Source of the DNA: Roseovarius sp. UBA3070
GTDB lineage: Bacteria; Pseudomonadota; Alphaproteobacteria; Rhodobacterales; Rhodobacteraceae
DNA: 7,344 bases
Assembly: GCA_002366775.1 (NCBI GenBank)
Contig: DFBW01000212.1
Span: 1 to 7,344 of the forward strand
Reading direction: 5' to 3'
Below the pieces are notes generated by a model. It saw nothing but the letters and a program-made list of their open reading frames with translations, had not been told where the DNA came from and ran no database searches. Shown one piece after another: positions 1-5,903 of this stretch. The position numbers were made by a program, and so were the translations under genes. Positions within the stretch are counted from its first letter, which is position 1, and each line of letters begins with the position of its first letter.

Positions 1-141
1 TTCAACTGATGAAGTGTCAGCCAAAACATCGGCCTGACAGTCAAAGGATGCGTTATCGTGGCAGAACTGCTGGCATCCTTCCCATCCTTGTCCGGTTTCG
101 CAGGCCTCAAAAAACTCACGTGCTGTTGTTGCGATGGTCAT
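1..141 (-). CDS. NTF2/SnoaL-like protein, N-terminal part (runs off the window)
   Basis: Reading leftward from an ATG at 141-139 the frame is open for 47 codons to the window edge. The protein begins MTIATTAREFFEACETGQG and goes on with W-E-G-C-Q-Q-F-C-H-D-N-A-S-F. This matches the start I know for small (about 130-140 aa) nuclear transport factor 2-like/SnoaL-like proteins of proteobacteria, where an amphipathic first helix (AREFFEACETG) is followed by a W-x-x-C...C-H-x-D-A-x-F segment. A strong Shine-Dalgarno, AAGGAG, lies at 155-150, 8 nt before the ATG, which fixes the start. Members of this fold include cyclases, isomerases and proteins of unknown function; the substrate cannot be told from 47 residues. 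The gene is divergent from the LuxR-type regulator at 309 and may be one of its targets; this is inference from arrangement only. Confidence 0.8.
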   Translation of the reverse strand, partial: MTIATTAREFFEACETGQGWEGCQQFCHDNASFDCQADVLADTSSVE

Positions 142-224
142 GTCCCTAACTCCTTTTGTCTATTCGAGGTGATCCCGAATTAAGATGTGAGTTAAGATTA
201 CGGCGCTTAGAATCGCACAACATC

Positions 225-279
225 TGCCAGGTGGCATATACAATGTAAAAAAGTTCCATATGCCACCCAAACTGTGCCA
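225..279. promoter_or_regulatory. Inverted repeat and TGCCA half-site cluster in the divergent intergenic region
   Basis: A 10-bp perfect inverted repeat has arms GGTGGCATAT (230-239) and ATATGCCACC (258-267) separated by 18 bp. The core TGCCA/TGGCA occurs four times: 225-229 (+), 232-236 (inverted), 261-265 (+) and 275-279 (+). The first two form TGCCA-GG-TGGCA. The cluster lies 30-84 bp upstream of the regulator's TTG start. A possible -10, TACAAT (239-244), sits between the arms, but no good -35 precedes it, as would suit an activator-dependent promoter. Probable binding site for the adjacent LuxR-type regulator or another factor; the binder is not known. Confidence 0.5.
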
Positions 280-308
280 AAGTCGGACAATCCTGAGGAG
301 AAGCATCA

Positions 309-3029
309 TTGAATATTCAAACAAATTTACCGCTTGAGCTGTCGTCTCTTGTAGGCCGTGGCGGTGAATTATTCGAATTGCGCCAGTGTTTGGTTGCCCA
401 GCGACTGGTCACATTGTCCGGCCCTGGCGGAACGGGAAAGACGCGGATTGCGAAGAAAATGGCGCGCTCTGTAATTGAAGATTTCGAACATGGGGTTTGG
501 TTTGTCGACCTGACCGGCGTGTTTCGGGAGTCCGGCGTCGCCGGGGCTGTATCGCGAGTACTGGGCGTTCTGGAAGAAGAGCAGACCTCATTGTCCGACA
601 CCATCGCGCGGCAATTGGCGGGGCAGAGAACACTGCTTGTCCTCGACAATTGTGAACAGGTTCTGGCAGGCTGTGCTGAACTGGCTGAAAAGATATTGTC
701 TATTGCACCAAAGGTACGGATGCTGGCGACAAGCCGGGAGCCTTTGCATATTTCTGGCGAATTCGTGCGTCAGATACCTCCGCTGAGTGTCGAAGATGGA
801 ATAGCACTATTTCAGGAACGTGCGCGTCAGGCCGGATCTGGCATCATGACAGATGATGGCTCTGTCACGACTATTTGCGAGTTAGTCAAACGGCTGGACG
901 GGGTGCCTCTGGCTATCGAACTGGCGGCTGCGCGAACGTCACTGATGGGCCCCAACCAGATATTGGCGGGATTGGACAAGCGCTTTGATCTGCTGAGTGG
1001 CGGCCCGCGTGATTCTATGGAGCATCACAAATCTTTGCGAGCATCAATGGCGTGGAGTTACGATCTGATGAGTTCTGCAGAGCAAGCCCTTGCCCGGCGG
1101 CTTTGTGTATTGCGGGGATTCACGTTGGATACGGCGACAAAGATTGGCGCAGATGTTGTACCGGCTGATGACACTGCTCTTGATCTGCTGCAACGGCTGG
1201 TCGACATGTCGATCGTGCAGTCGGACAGGTCTGGCAAAGAGCCGCGTTTTAGGTTCCTTGAAACAGTGCGGGAATTCCTCCTCGAAAAACTAGAAGAGGC
1301 AGATGAAGCGAATGCTGCCCGTGCGACGCATTTAACCCATTTCATCGACTTCGCCGAATACCGCGCCCAGTGGCTGATCTTGGGTGACGGCCCAGAATTG
1401 ATGGCACAAATCCAGACAGAGTTCGACAATGTGGAGGATGCGCTTGCCTTCGCTGAAAGCCACGACGATCCCAGCTTGTTGTTGCGATTGTTGACTGCCC
1501 TGACCGGATACTATGAAATTTGGGGGCAATATCAGCACGGGATGCGTTGGTATGACATTGCGTTAGCACGCCCAGATGCACCGGATCTGCTGACCGCCCG
1601 GGCTTTGTGGGGTGCTTCGCATGTTTGTGCTTATGGCGGGCGGATGGATCTTGCTTTACCGCAAGCGATGCGTGCCTTGGAAATGGCTCAAGAACTGGGC
1701 GATAAATGGAGCGAGGCCCGCGCGCTGGACGTCATCGGATTTGCACAGTCGGTTTCAGACCCGGCGGAAGCCTATAAATCACTCAGCCGGTGTATCGAGC
1801 TGGGTGGTGAGTTGCAGGATAGTTGGGCGGAAACCCATGGCATCAAGATCATCACATCTGTCTACCTGTTCTCGCATGAGGTGGCGGGCGGTAGCGTGTC
1901 GATTGAAAACGTTATTGCTGTGGCTGACAAACATGGCAGTCGCTACCTTCGGGCTTGGGCAAATGCGGTCAAAGGCTATTTTGCCCGCGATAGCGGTGAT
2001 CTGAATGCAGCCGAAGCTGCTCTGGCCGTATCGATCGAAAACGCAAGCTATGTTGGGGACCCGGCCACAGGTGGATTTGCGATTGCGTGGTCTTCGGCAT
2101 TGAAGGCGGATCGTGGATTGGTTGATGAGGCGCGCCAGGAAATGATGGCGACGATGCAAACAGCAACGGTTACCGGAACATTTCTGGCAGTACCCGAAAC
2201 CATGTTCCAACTGGGCATGATCGAAGTCGCAGCGGGCAACCCGCAAGCCGCATTGGATATGATTGGGGATCATGTCGAGGGCCTGAAGTCCGCGGGAATA
2301 CCAGTGTGGGCTGCGCAATTGGCAATCACCTCTGCGGCGGCATTGATTGCCCTGCAACGATTTGACGAGGCAAAGGCACAGCTGGATGATGCAGCCGAGA
2401 TGTCTGCGTCCCTGACAAATTCTTTCCTGAATGGGTTGATCCGATTTCTGCGGGGGCGTCATGCGCTCGCCCGTGGCGATACAGGGGAGGCCGAAGTGCA
2501 TCTGCACGAAGCGCTGGAAATTCAGCGAGACGCCGGTCTACTGCCAGGATTGTTGCGCACGATGGAATGCATTTCAGACATCCTGATCACAAAAGAGAAA
2601 CATGAAGATGCCGCGCGGGTGTTGGCGTTTATCGATCAAGCCCGTGAAGAAATCCGACTAATGCGCGGGGATGCGGAGGAAGCTGAACATCAGTCATTGA
2701 TTGGGCGATTGAATGCAGCGCTGGGTGAAGGGCCCCACGTTGAACTGAGAAGCAGCACTGCAGAGGCCGATCTTGCAGAGATTATTGGATTGATCTCTCG
2801 TATGAGAGGCAAACGTGCACGCCCTTTGATGGGTTGGGACAGCCTGACACCGACAGAGCGACGCGTAGTCGCCCTTGCGACAGAGGGCCTCTCAAACCCC
2901 GAAATTGCAGAGCGAATGTTTATCGCACGGGGCACAGTAAAGGTTCACCTGTCCCACATATACGAAAAAATGGACGTGAAATCGCGAACACAACTTGCTG
3001 CCAAAGCGGTTACGGATGAGTTTGGATAG
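309..3029 (+). CDS. STAND-type ATPase / LuxR-family transcriptional regulator
   Basis: A 906-residue cytoplasmic regulator with an N-terminal signal-transduction ATPase and a C-terminal DNA-binding domain. The ATPase starts at LVGRGGEL (about 14-21), with Walker A GPGGTGKT at 38-45, Walker B LLVLDNCE at 109-116, an ATSREPL sensor-like segment at 140-146, and the GVPLAIELAAAR motif of NB-ARC/STAND ATPases at 198-209. A long helical region (about 340-800) rich in TPR-like pairs, such as ARALWGASHVCAYGG and MRALEMAQELGD, is likely the ligand- or partner-sensing part. The LuxR/GerE helix-turn-helix occupies about 846-900, with LTPTERRVV, GLSNPEIAERMFI and TVKVHLSHIYEKM. Start is TTG: GGAG at 297-300 lies 8 nt upstream and no better ATG is in frame. 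It is divergent from an NTF2-like gene and stands alone. Family members use ATP binding and an inducer to oligomerise and activate transcription; the inducer here is unknown. It differs from MalT mainly by sequence and by its COG3903-like ATPase type. Confidence 0.93.
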   Translation: MNIQTNLPLELSSLVGRGGELFELRQCLVAQRLVTLSGPGGTGKTRIAKKMARSVIEDFEHGVWFVDLTGVFRESGVAGAVSRVLGVLEEEQTSLSDTIARQLAGQRTLLVLDNCEQVLAGCAELAEKILSIAPKVRMLATSREPLHISGEFVRQIPPLSVEDGIALFQERARQAGSGIMTDDGSVTTICELVKRLDGVPLAIELAAARTSLMGPNQILAGLDKRFDLLSGGPRDSMEHHKSLRASMAWSYDLMSSAEQALARRLCVLRGFTLDTATKIGADVVPADDTALDLLQRLVDMSIVQSDRSGKEPRFRFLETVREFLLEKLEEADEANAARATHLTHFIDFAEYRAQWLILGDGPELMAQIQTEFDNVEDALAFAESHDDPSLLLRLLTALTGYYEIWGQYQHGMRWYDIALARPDAPDLLTARALWGASHVCAYGGRMDLALPQAMRALEMAQELGDKWSEARALDVIGFAQSVSDPAEAYKSLSRCIELGGELQDSWAETHGIKIITSVYLFSHEVAGGSVSIENVIAVADKHGSRYLRAWANAVKGYFARDSGDLNAAEAALAVSIENASYVGDPATGGFAIAWSSALKADRGLVDEARQEMMATMQTATVTGTFLAVPETMFQLGMIEVAAGNPQAALDMIGDHVEGLKSAGIPVWAAQLAITSAAALIALQRFDEAKAQLDDAAEMSASLTNSFLNGLIRFLRGRHALARGDTGEAEVHLHEALEIQRDAGLLPGLLRTMECISDILITKEKHEDAARVLAFIDQAREEIRLMRGDAEEAEHQSLIGRLNAALGEGPHVELRSSTAEADLAEIIGLISRMRGKRARPLMGWDSLTPTERRVVALATEGLSNPEIAERMFIARGTVKVHLSHIYEKMDVKSRTQLAAKAVTDEFG

Positions 3030-3063
3030 CGGAGGTACAAGCTCAGAACTCAGCAAACTACAA

Positions 3064-3088
3064 TCCCTTGTTAGCATTCAGAAAGGGA
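3064..3088 (+). terminator. Weak hairpin downstream of the LuxR-type gene
   Basis: TCCCTT (3064-3069) pairs perfectly with AAGGGA (3083-3088) around a 13-nt loop, 35 bp after the stop of the regulator gene, and is followed by CGGTTTTCC. The stem is short and the T run is only four bases, so this is at best a weak intrinsic terminator. Confidence 0.25.
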
Positions 3089-3366
3089 CGGTTTTCCATG
3101 TCAAAACTTTTGCGGCTCGCCCTTTTGTCTCGAAAGCGGTAATTAGCGCAGCCACAGCGAATTAACACTAAGTCCGCGACTTGATCCTTGGCCAACGTTT
3201 CCTCGCTGCGAGGCTTACAGATGGCCGGTTTTCACGCCGCACTGCAACACCAAAATCCGAGCAGATGCAGAAAAATTTGTGCTGCGAGCGCACGCAGCAA
3301 GAGACCGCAATTGACAGGATGGGCTCCTTCCAGCCATTCTCTGCATCAATGTTGGATGACCGGTAA

Positions 3367-3400
3367 GGGCTGGCGGCGGCCTGTGATTGACCACCAGCCC
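3367..3400 (-). terminator. Possible hairpin terminator after the DUF5681 gene
   Basis: GGGCTGG (3367-3373) and CCAGCCC (3394-3400) form a 7-bp perfect stem. It extends to 9 of 10 pairs through CGG/CCA and starts 22 bp past the stop codon of the leftward gene. There is no T run after it in the leftward direction (TTACC follows), so it may only be a weak or factor-assisted terminator. Confidence 0.3.
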
Positions 3401-3421
3401 CATCTTGGCCTTTAACCCGAA

Positions 3422-4138
3422 CTACCACCTAAACTTCTCTGTCAGCTGGTCGATAATGCTGAGGATCCGCTCAGTGTGTATGATATCGCCGCGGATGATC
3501 TCGCGGATGCCTTCGCTTTCCTCGGCCTCCAGATCGTCCTTCAGCGCAGCGAGGTCGGCTTCCCATTCGTCGCGTTTAGTCAGCCACATATCAAGCTCGG
3601 CTTTCTCTTCCTTGGTCCAGGACCCCTCAACCCGCGCCTCGCCGGTGTTCATGTCGATCTTGATGTGATCGGGATGTGGCACCGGGTCGGGCAGGTCGGT
3701 GATGCCAAGTCGTGCGCGTCTGTCCAATTCCTGATCCCACTCGATCTTGTAATCCATCGCGGTGGAGAGCCACTCATCGGCCAGTTGCTTATTCTGCCGC
3801 TCGGTCGTCGACAGCATCTCAGCAAAGAGCCTCTGCGCGCGATGCTGACCTTTGGCGGCATTGACCGACAAGGATCGCATGACGGCCTGCGCCATCGGGA
3901 TCGTGATGTTGCGCGCGCCATCCCGCACGGTGATGTCGCGGTAAGCCTCCTGCAGGATGATCCCCTTCAGGCGCTCTTCGTTGAGCTTGGGCAGTCTGTT
4001 CTTTGCGCCTTTCGGTCGTCCCCGCGGATTGCCGGACGTCCCGGGTTTGAACCGAGAAGTCGCCGGTGGCTTGCCGTAGCCAACCTCATACGTAGCGTCT
4101 GCAGTCTGAACCGGGAGCTTGATACTGTCCTTCTTCAT
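3422..4138 (-). CDS. DUF5681 domain-containing protein (phage-associated)
   Basis: A 238-residue protein that begins MKKDSIKLPVQ. Residues 19-44 carry the DUF5681 signature: V-G-Y-G-K-P-P, then R-F-K-P-G-T-S-G-N-P and a basic AT-hook-like R-G-R-P-K-G. A helical middle (about 48-115) follows. The C-terminal part (about 174-238) is highly charged and probably coiled coil, with runs such as KEEKAELDMWLTKRDEWE. No membrane segment or catalytic motif is visible. The start is the ATG at 4138-4136, which overlaps the TGA of the methyltransferase (ATGA). GGAGG about 8 nt upstream serves as ribosome binding site, so translation is probably coupled. A start 13 codons further up lies inside the methyltransferase gene and is less likely. 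DUF5681 genes commonly sit beside phage terminase genes and may act in DNA packaging or binding; the molecular role is not known. No terminase follows here. Confidence 0.85.
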   Translation of the reverse strand: MKKDSIKLPVQTADATYEVGYGKPPATSRFKPGTSGNPRGRPKGAKNRLPKLNEERLKGIILQEAYRDITVRDGARNITIPMAQAVMRSLSVNAAKGQHRAQRLFAEMLSTTERQNKQLADEWLSTAMDYKIEWDQELDRRARLGITDLPDPVPHPDHIKIDMNTGEARVEGSWTKEEKAELDMWLTKRDEWEADLAALKDDLEAEESEGIREIIRGDIIHTERILSIIDQLTEKFRW

Positions 4139-5307
4139 TCGGCCGCCTCCAGGTTTTGCATCGCCGGACCCTGCCAACCGCAGACCAGTTGCTCTGCCTC
4201 ATCCTTGGCATAAGCCTCCCACCGCGCCAGAATGCGATCGCAGTAGACCGGATCAAGCTCGCAGAGATACCCACGGCGGCCGGTCTTTTCGGCGGCAATC
4301 AGGGTCGAGCCGGAACCGCCAAAGATATCGAGCACAATATCGCCCCGGGCTGAGACGTCCCGGATGGCATCCGCAATCATCTGCACCGGTTTGACCGTCG
4401 GATGCAGCGCCAGCTCTTCCATCCGACCGGCGTGTCGACTGTTCACGCCGCGATACTCCCAAACATTGGTGCGGTACCGTCCGTGCTGGCCCAGTTCAAA
4501 ATTGTTGATGTGGGCCGCTGTACCCTTCTTGAAGGCAAAGATCAGCTCGTGACGCGAGCGATAGAACGTCCCCATGCCGCCATTGTCCTTGGCCCAGACA
4601 AGAAGGTTCTTGAGCTCGGTATAGGCGCCGTGCCCCGCCGCAAGCATTTCGGACATGTGGCGCCAGTCCATGCAGATGAAGTGGATCGATCCGTCGACGC
4701 TGTGATCCGCCAGGGTCTGGCAGGCCGTTGCGAGGAACCCGGTGAACTCGGCCTCGCTCATCTCACCGGACGCCATGGCAAACTCACGGTGCTGGATCTT
4801 GCCGGAGTTTCCGACATGGCCATCTATCGGCACATTATACGGCGGATCGCTGAACACCATCCGAGCCTCAGCGCCGTCCATCAACGCGCTCACAATATCG
4901 ACCTCCAGCGCATCGCCGCAGGCCAGCCGGTGCGGACCCAGCTGCCAAATGTCACCCAACTGCACCCGTGCCGGTGCTTCATAGGGCAGGACATCGTCCT
5001 CCGGAGAGCCCGGCTCTTCTGGCGCCACCGCCTCCAGCACACCATCGATCTCCGGAATGGAGAACCCCGTGATGGAAACATCAAAGTCGAGATCCGCCGA
5101 CATCAGCGCGCCAAGCTCGGACGCCAGCAAATCTTCGTCCCAACCCGCATTCAGCGCCAGTTTGTTATCTGCCAGTACATAGGCGCGCTTCTCATCCGCA
5201 CTCATGTGATCCAGTCGAAGACACGGCACCTCAGTCAGGCCAAGCTGCTTGGCTGCTGCCACTCTCCCGTGCCCTGCCAAGATCGTTCGGTGCTCATCAA
5301 TCAGCAC
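4135..5307 (-). CDS. ParB-like / DNA methyltransferase, surviving reading frame after an internal amber codon
   Basis: This 390-codon open frame is the main part of a gene that naturally begins at 5439 (434 aa if uninterrupted). It encodes the end of a ParB/Srx-like domain with the signature GHGRVAAAKQLG, then a helical linker (about 33-115). A beta-class-order amino-methyltransferase domain follows, with motif IV D-P-P-Y at 154-157, a motif X-like H-P-T-V-K-P at 302-307, and the S-adenosylmethionine-binding D-I-F-G-G-S-G-S-T at 327-335. DPPY favours N6-adenine (or N4-cytosine) methylation. Such ParB-methyltransferase fusions are usually orphan enzymes of phages and islands with no partner nuclease, and none is seen here. 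The GTG at 5307 cuts through the ParB domain and has no ribosome binding site, so it is the edge of the open frame and not a believable start. The next in-frame ATG (5205-5203) would give a domain without the ParB part, also with no clear ribosome binding site. The gene ends in a 4-bp overlap with DUF5681. Confidence 0.8.
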   Translation of the reverse strand: MLIDEHRTILAGHGRVAAAKQLGLTEVPCLRLDHMSADEKRAYVLADNKLALNAGWDEDLLASELGALMSADLDFDVSITGFSIPEIDGVLEAVAPEEPGSPEDDVLPYEAPARVQLGDIWQLGPHRLACGDALEVDIVSALMDGAEARMVFSDPPYNVPIDGHVGNSGKIQHREFAMASGEMSEAEFTGFLATACQTLADHSVDGSIHFICMDWRHMSEMLAAGHGAYTELKNLLVWAKDNGGMGTFYRSRHELIFAFKKGTAAHINNFELGQHGRYRTNVWEYRGVNSRHAGRMEELALHPTVKPVQMIADAIRDVSARGDIVLDIFGGSGSTLIAAEKTGRRGYLCELDPVYCDRILARWEAYAKDEAEQLVCGWQGPAMQNLEAAE

Positions 5308-5439
5308 CGGATTGGTAAATCCAAACGCCTCAATGCTCTCAGCAATCTGCCGGATCTGTTTCTTCGAATGGGTCCGCGCATTGCGAGACTAGGGCGTGAG
5401 GTCGCCAGTGGCGATCCATTCTAACTTCTGTCGGACCAT
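5308..5439 (-). pseudogene. True 5' end of the methyltransferase gene, cut by an amber codon
   Basis: An ATG at 5439-5437, preceded by AAGGAG ending 6 nt upstream, starts MVRQKLEWIATGDLTP. Codon 17 is TAG (5391-5389), and the same frame continues S-R-N-A-R-T-H-S-K-K-Q-I, then A-E-S-I-E-A-F-G-F-T-N-P-V, into the 390-codon frame. Family members read D-L-x-P-Y-A-R-N-x-R-T-H-S here, so the TAG stands where a Tyr codon (TAT/TAC) is expected: a single-base change. There is no frameshift and no other stop. The strong start, the family match on both sides of the stop and the promoter upstream show this is the natural beginning. Whether the gene is dead, suppressed, or mis-sequenced cannot be decided here. 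Confidence 0.85.
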
Positions 5440-5488
5440 TTCGGTCTCCTTCTGTCTGCTCGCCAACAGAATCTCTCCATCGGCCCAT

Positions 5489-5510
5489 GTCGTACGATAT
5501 ATCTTACGAC
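5489..5510. promoter_or_regulatory. Operator 1 of the divergent XRE/methyltransferase region
   Basis: A 22-bp near-perfect palindrome with 10 of 11 pairs matching. Its core is GTACGATATATCTTAC (5492-5507), that is GTANGA-N4-TCNTAC, extended by TC/GA and G/C on the outside. It overlaps the -10 of the leftward promoter. Palindromes of this size in front of an XRE gene are usually bound by the XRE dimer. Confidence 0.65.
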
Positions 5511-5524
5511 TGGCCTTTTGTAAA
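5496..5524 (-). promoter_or_regulatory. Sigma70-type promoter for the methyltransferase-DUF5681 pair
   Basis: Read leftward, TTTACA (5524-5519, 5 of 6 to TTGACA) is followed by a 17-bp spacer and TATATC (5501-5496, 4 of 6 to TATAAT). Transcription would begin near 5489, leaving a leader of about 50 nt before the ATG at 5439. The -10 lies inside the left operator, so a bound repressor would block this promoter. Confidence 0.55.
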
Positions 5525-5532
5525 GCAAAGGC

Positions 5533-5558
5533 GTATGAAGATGTAAGACAAATCATAC
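5533..5558. promoter_or_regulatory. Operator 2 with an extra half-site, directly before the XRE gene
   Basis: GTAAGACAAATCATAC (5543-5558) has the same GTANGA-N4-TCNTAC geometry as operator 1. Another GTATGA (5533-5538) lies exactly 10 bp before it in direct orientation, and also makes a perfect 7-bp inverted repeat CGTATGA/TCATACG (5532-5538 with 5553-5559). The two operator centres are 51 bp apart, about five helical turns. Operator 2 ends next to the GGGAGG ribosome binding site of the XRE gene, suggesting autorepression. I see no clear rightward -35/-10 pair. Confidence 0.6.
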
Positions 5559-5569
5559 GGGAGGCATTC

Positions 5570-5899
5570 ATGCTTATTGGGGAGCGTCTGCACAGCTTGC
5601 GCCAGAAAAGCGAACAGTCGTTGCAAGCGGTGGCGAATGCGGTTGGCATTTCCAAAGCCCACATCTGGGAACTGGAAAAGGGTCACAGCAAGAACCCGTC
5701 TTTTGAACTTGTCCAGAAGCTGGCAAAACACTTCGGGGTCACTATAGATGCGCTGGTGGGTGAGGCAGACGAGCCCGGCACAGACGCTCTACAGATTGAG
5801 CGCATCCACCGGGGATTGGAGGAGCTTTCGGAGCGAGATCGTGCCGTGGTTGAAGATACAATTCGAGCGATGAAGGCTCGAACCGAGGCACAAGGCTAG
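5570..5899 (+). CDS. XRE-family helix-turn-helix repressor
   Basis: A 109-residue DNA-binding protein. Residues 5-63 form a typical XRE/Cro-CI helix-turn-helix: G-E-R-L-H-S-L-R, then SLQAVANAVGISKAHIWELE as helices 2-3, and the closing PSFELVQKLAKHFGVTIDAL. A C-terminal helix with ELSERDRAVVEDTIRAMKA (about 85-103) probably serves dimerisation or is the target of the neighbouring peptidase. The ATG at 5570 has CGGGAGG 6 nt upstream; the 58 upstream codons in the same frame cover the operators and are not part of the gene. The gene is followed after 4 bp by an ImmA/IrrE-type peptidase, a pairing known from phage, ICE and DdrO/IrrE systems, in which the peptidase cleaves or inactivates the repressor. 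It likely represses itself and the divergent methyltransferase through the two GTANGA-N4-TCNTAC operators. Confidence 0.9.
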   Translation: MLIGERLHSLRQKSEQSLQAVANAVGISKAHIWELEKGHSKNPSFELVQKLAKHFGVTIDALVGEADEPGTDALQIERIHRGLEELSERDRAVVEDTIRAMKARTEAQG

Positions 5900-5903
5900 A
5901 CGA

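Larger units (their letters stand above)
3030..3421. other. Intergenic stretch without a convincing gene
   Basis: These 392 bp separate the ends of two convergent genes. No reading frame has a recognisable protein or a ribosome binding site with a plausible product. The stretch holds several small dyads: TCCCTT/AAGGGA (3064-3088), the odd palindrome CCTCGCTGCGAGG (3201-3213), TGCTGCG/CGCAGCA (3280-3286 with 3293-3299), and GGGCTGG/CCAGCCC (3367-3373 with 3394-3400). In a normal phage-type arrangement a terminase large-subunit gene would follow DUF5681, so this may be a deletion scar; that is inference. Confidence 0.5.

Noticed and set aside
1779..2507. 242-codon leftward open frame inside the LuxR-type gene
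   Set aside because: Composition rich in Cys, Arg and His, no recognisable domain, and fully inside a well-supported gene on the other strand.
3062..3090. Resemblance of AATCCCTTGTTA...AAGGGA to the AATTCCCTGTTA...CAGGGAA hairpin at 6840-6869, as a possible left partner of the array
   Set aside because: The match has mismatches and an insertion in the repeat core, so it cannot be told from chance on this window alone.
3098..3142. 14-codon mini-frame MSKLLRLALLSRKR with AAGGGA 9 nt upstream
   Set aside because: Too short to support by itself, no gene follows for it to lead, and the AAGGGA is part of a small hairpin.
4139..4177. 13-codon N-terminal extension of the DUF5681 protein
   Set aside because: The ATG at 4138 forms a classic ATGA overlap with the upstream gene and has GGAGG at the right distance; the extension lies inside the methyltransferase gene.
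3476..4213. 245-codon rightward open frame opposite the DUF5681 gene
   Set aside because: Antisense to the DUF5681 signature and the coupled start; no recognisable protein.
4402..5424. 340-codon rightward open frame opposite the methyltransferase gene
   Set aside because: It lies antisense to clear methyltransferase motifs, shows no family features, and has no ribosome binding site of note; a shadow of the real gene.
5396..5569. 58-codon N-terminal extension of the XRE repressor
   Set aside because: It would place the two operators and the methyltransferase promoter inside the coding region, while the ATG at 5570 has a strong ribosome binding site and begins at the usual XRE N-terminus.
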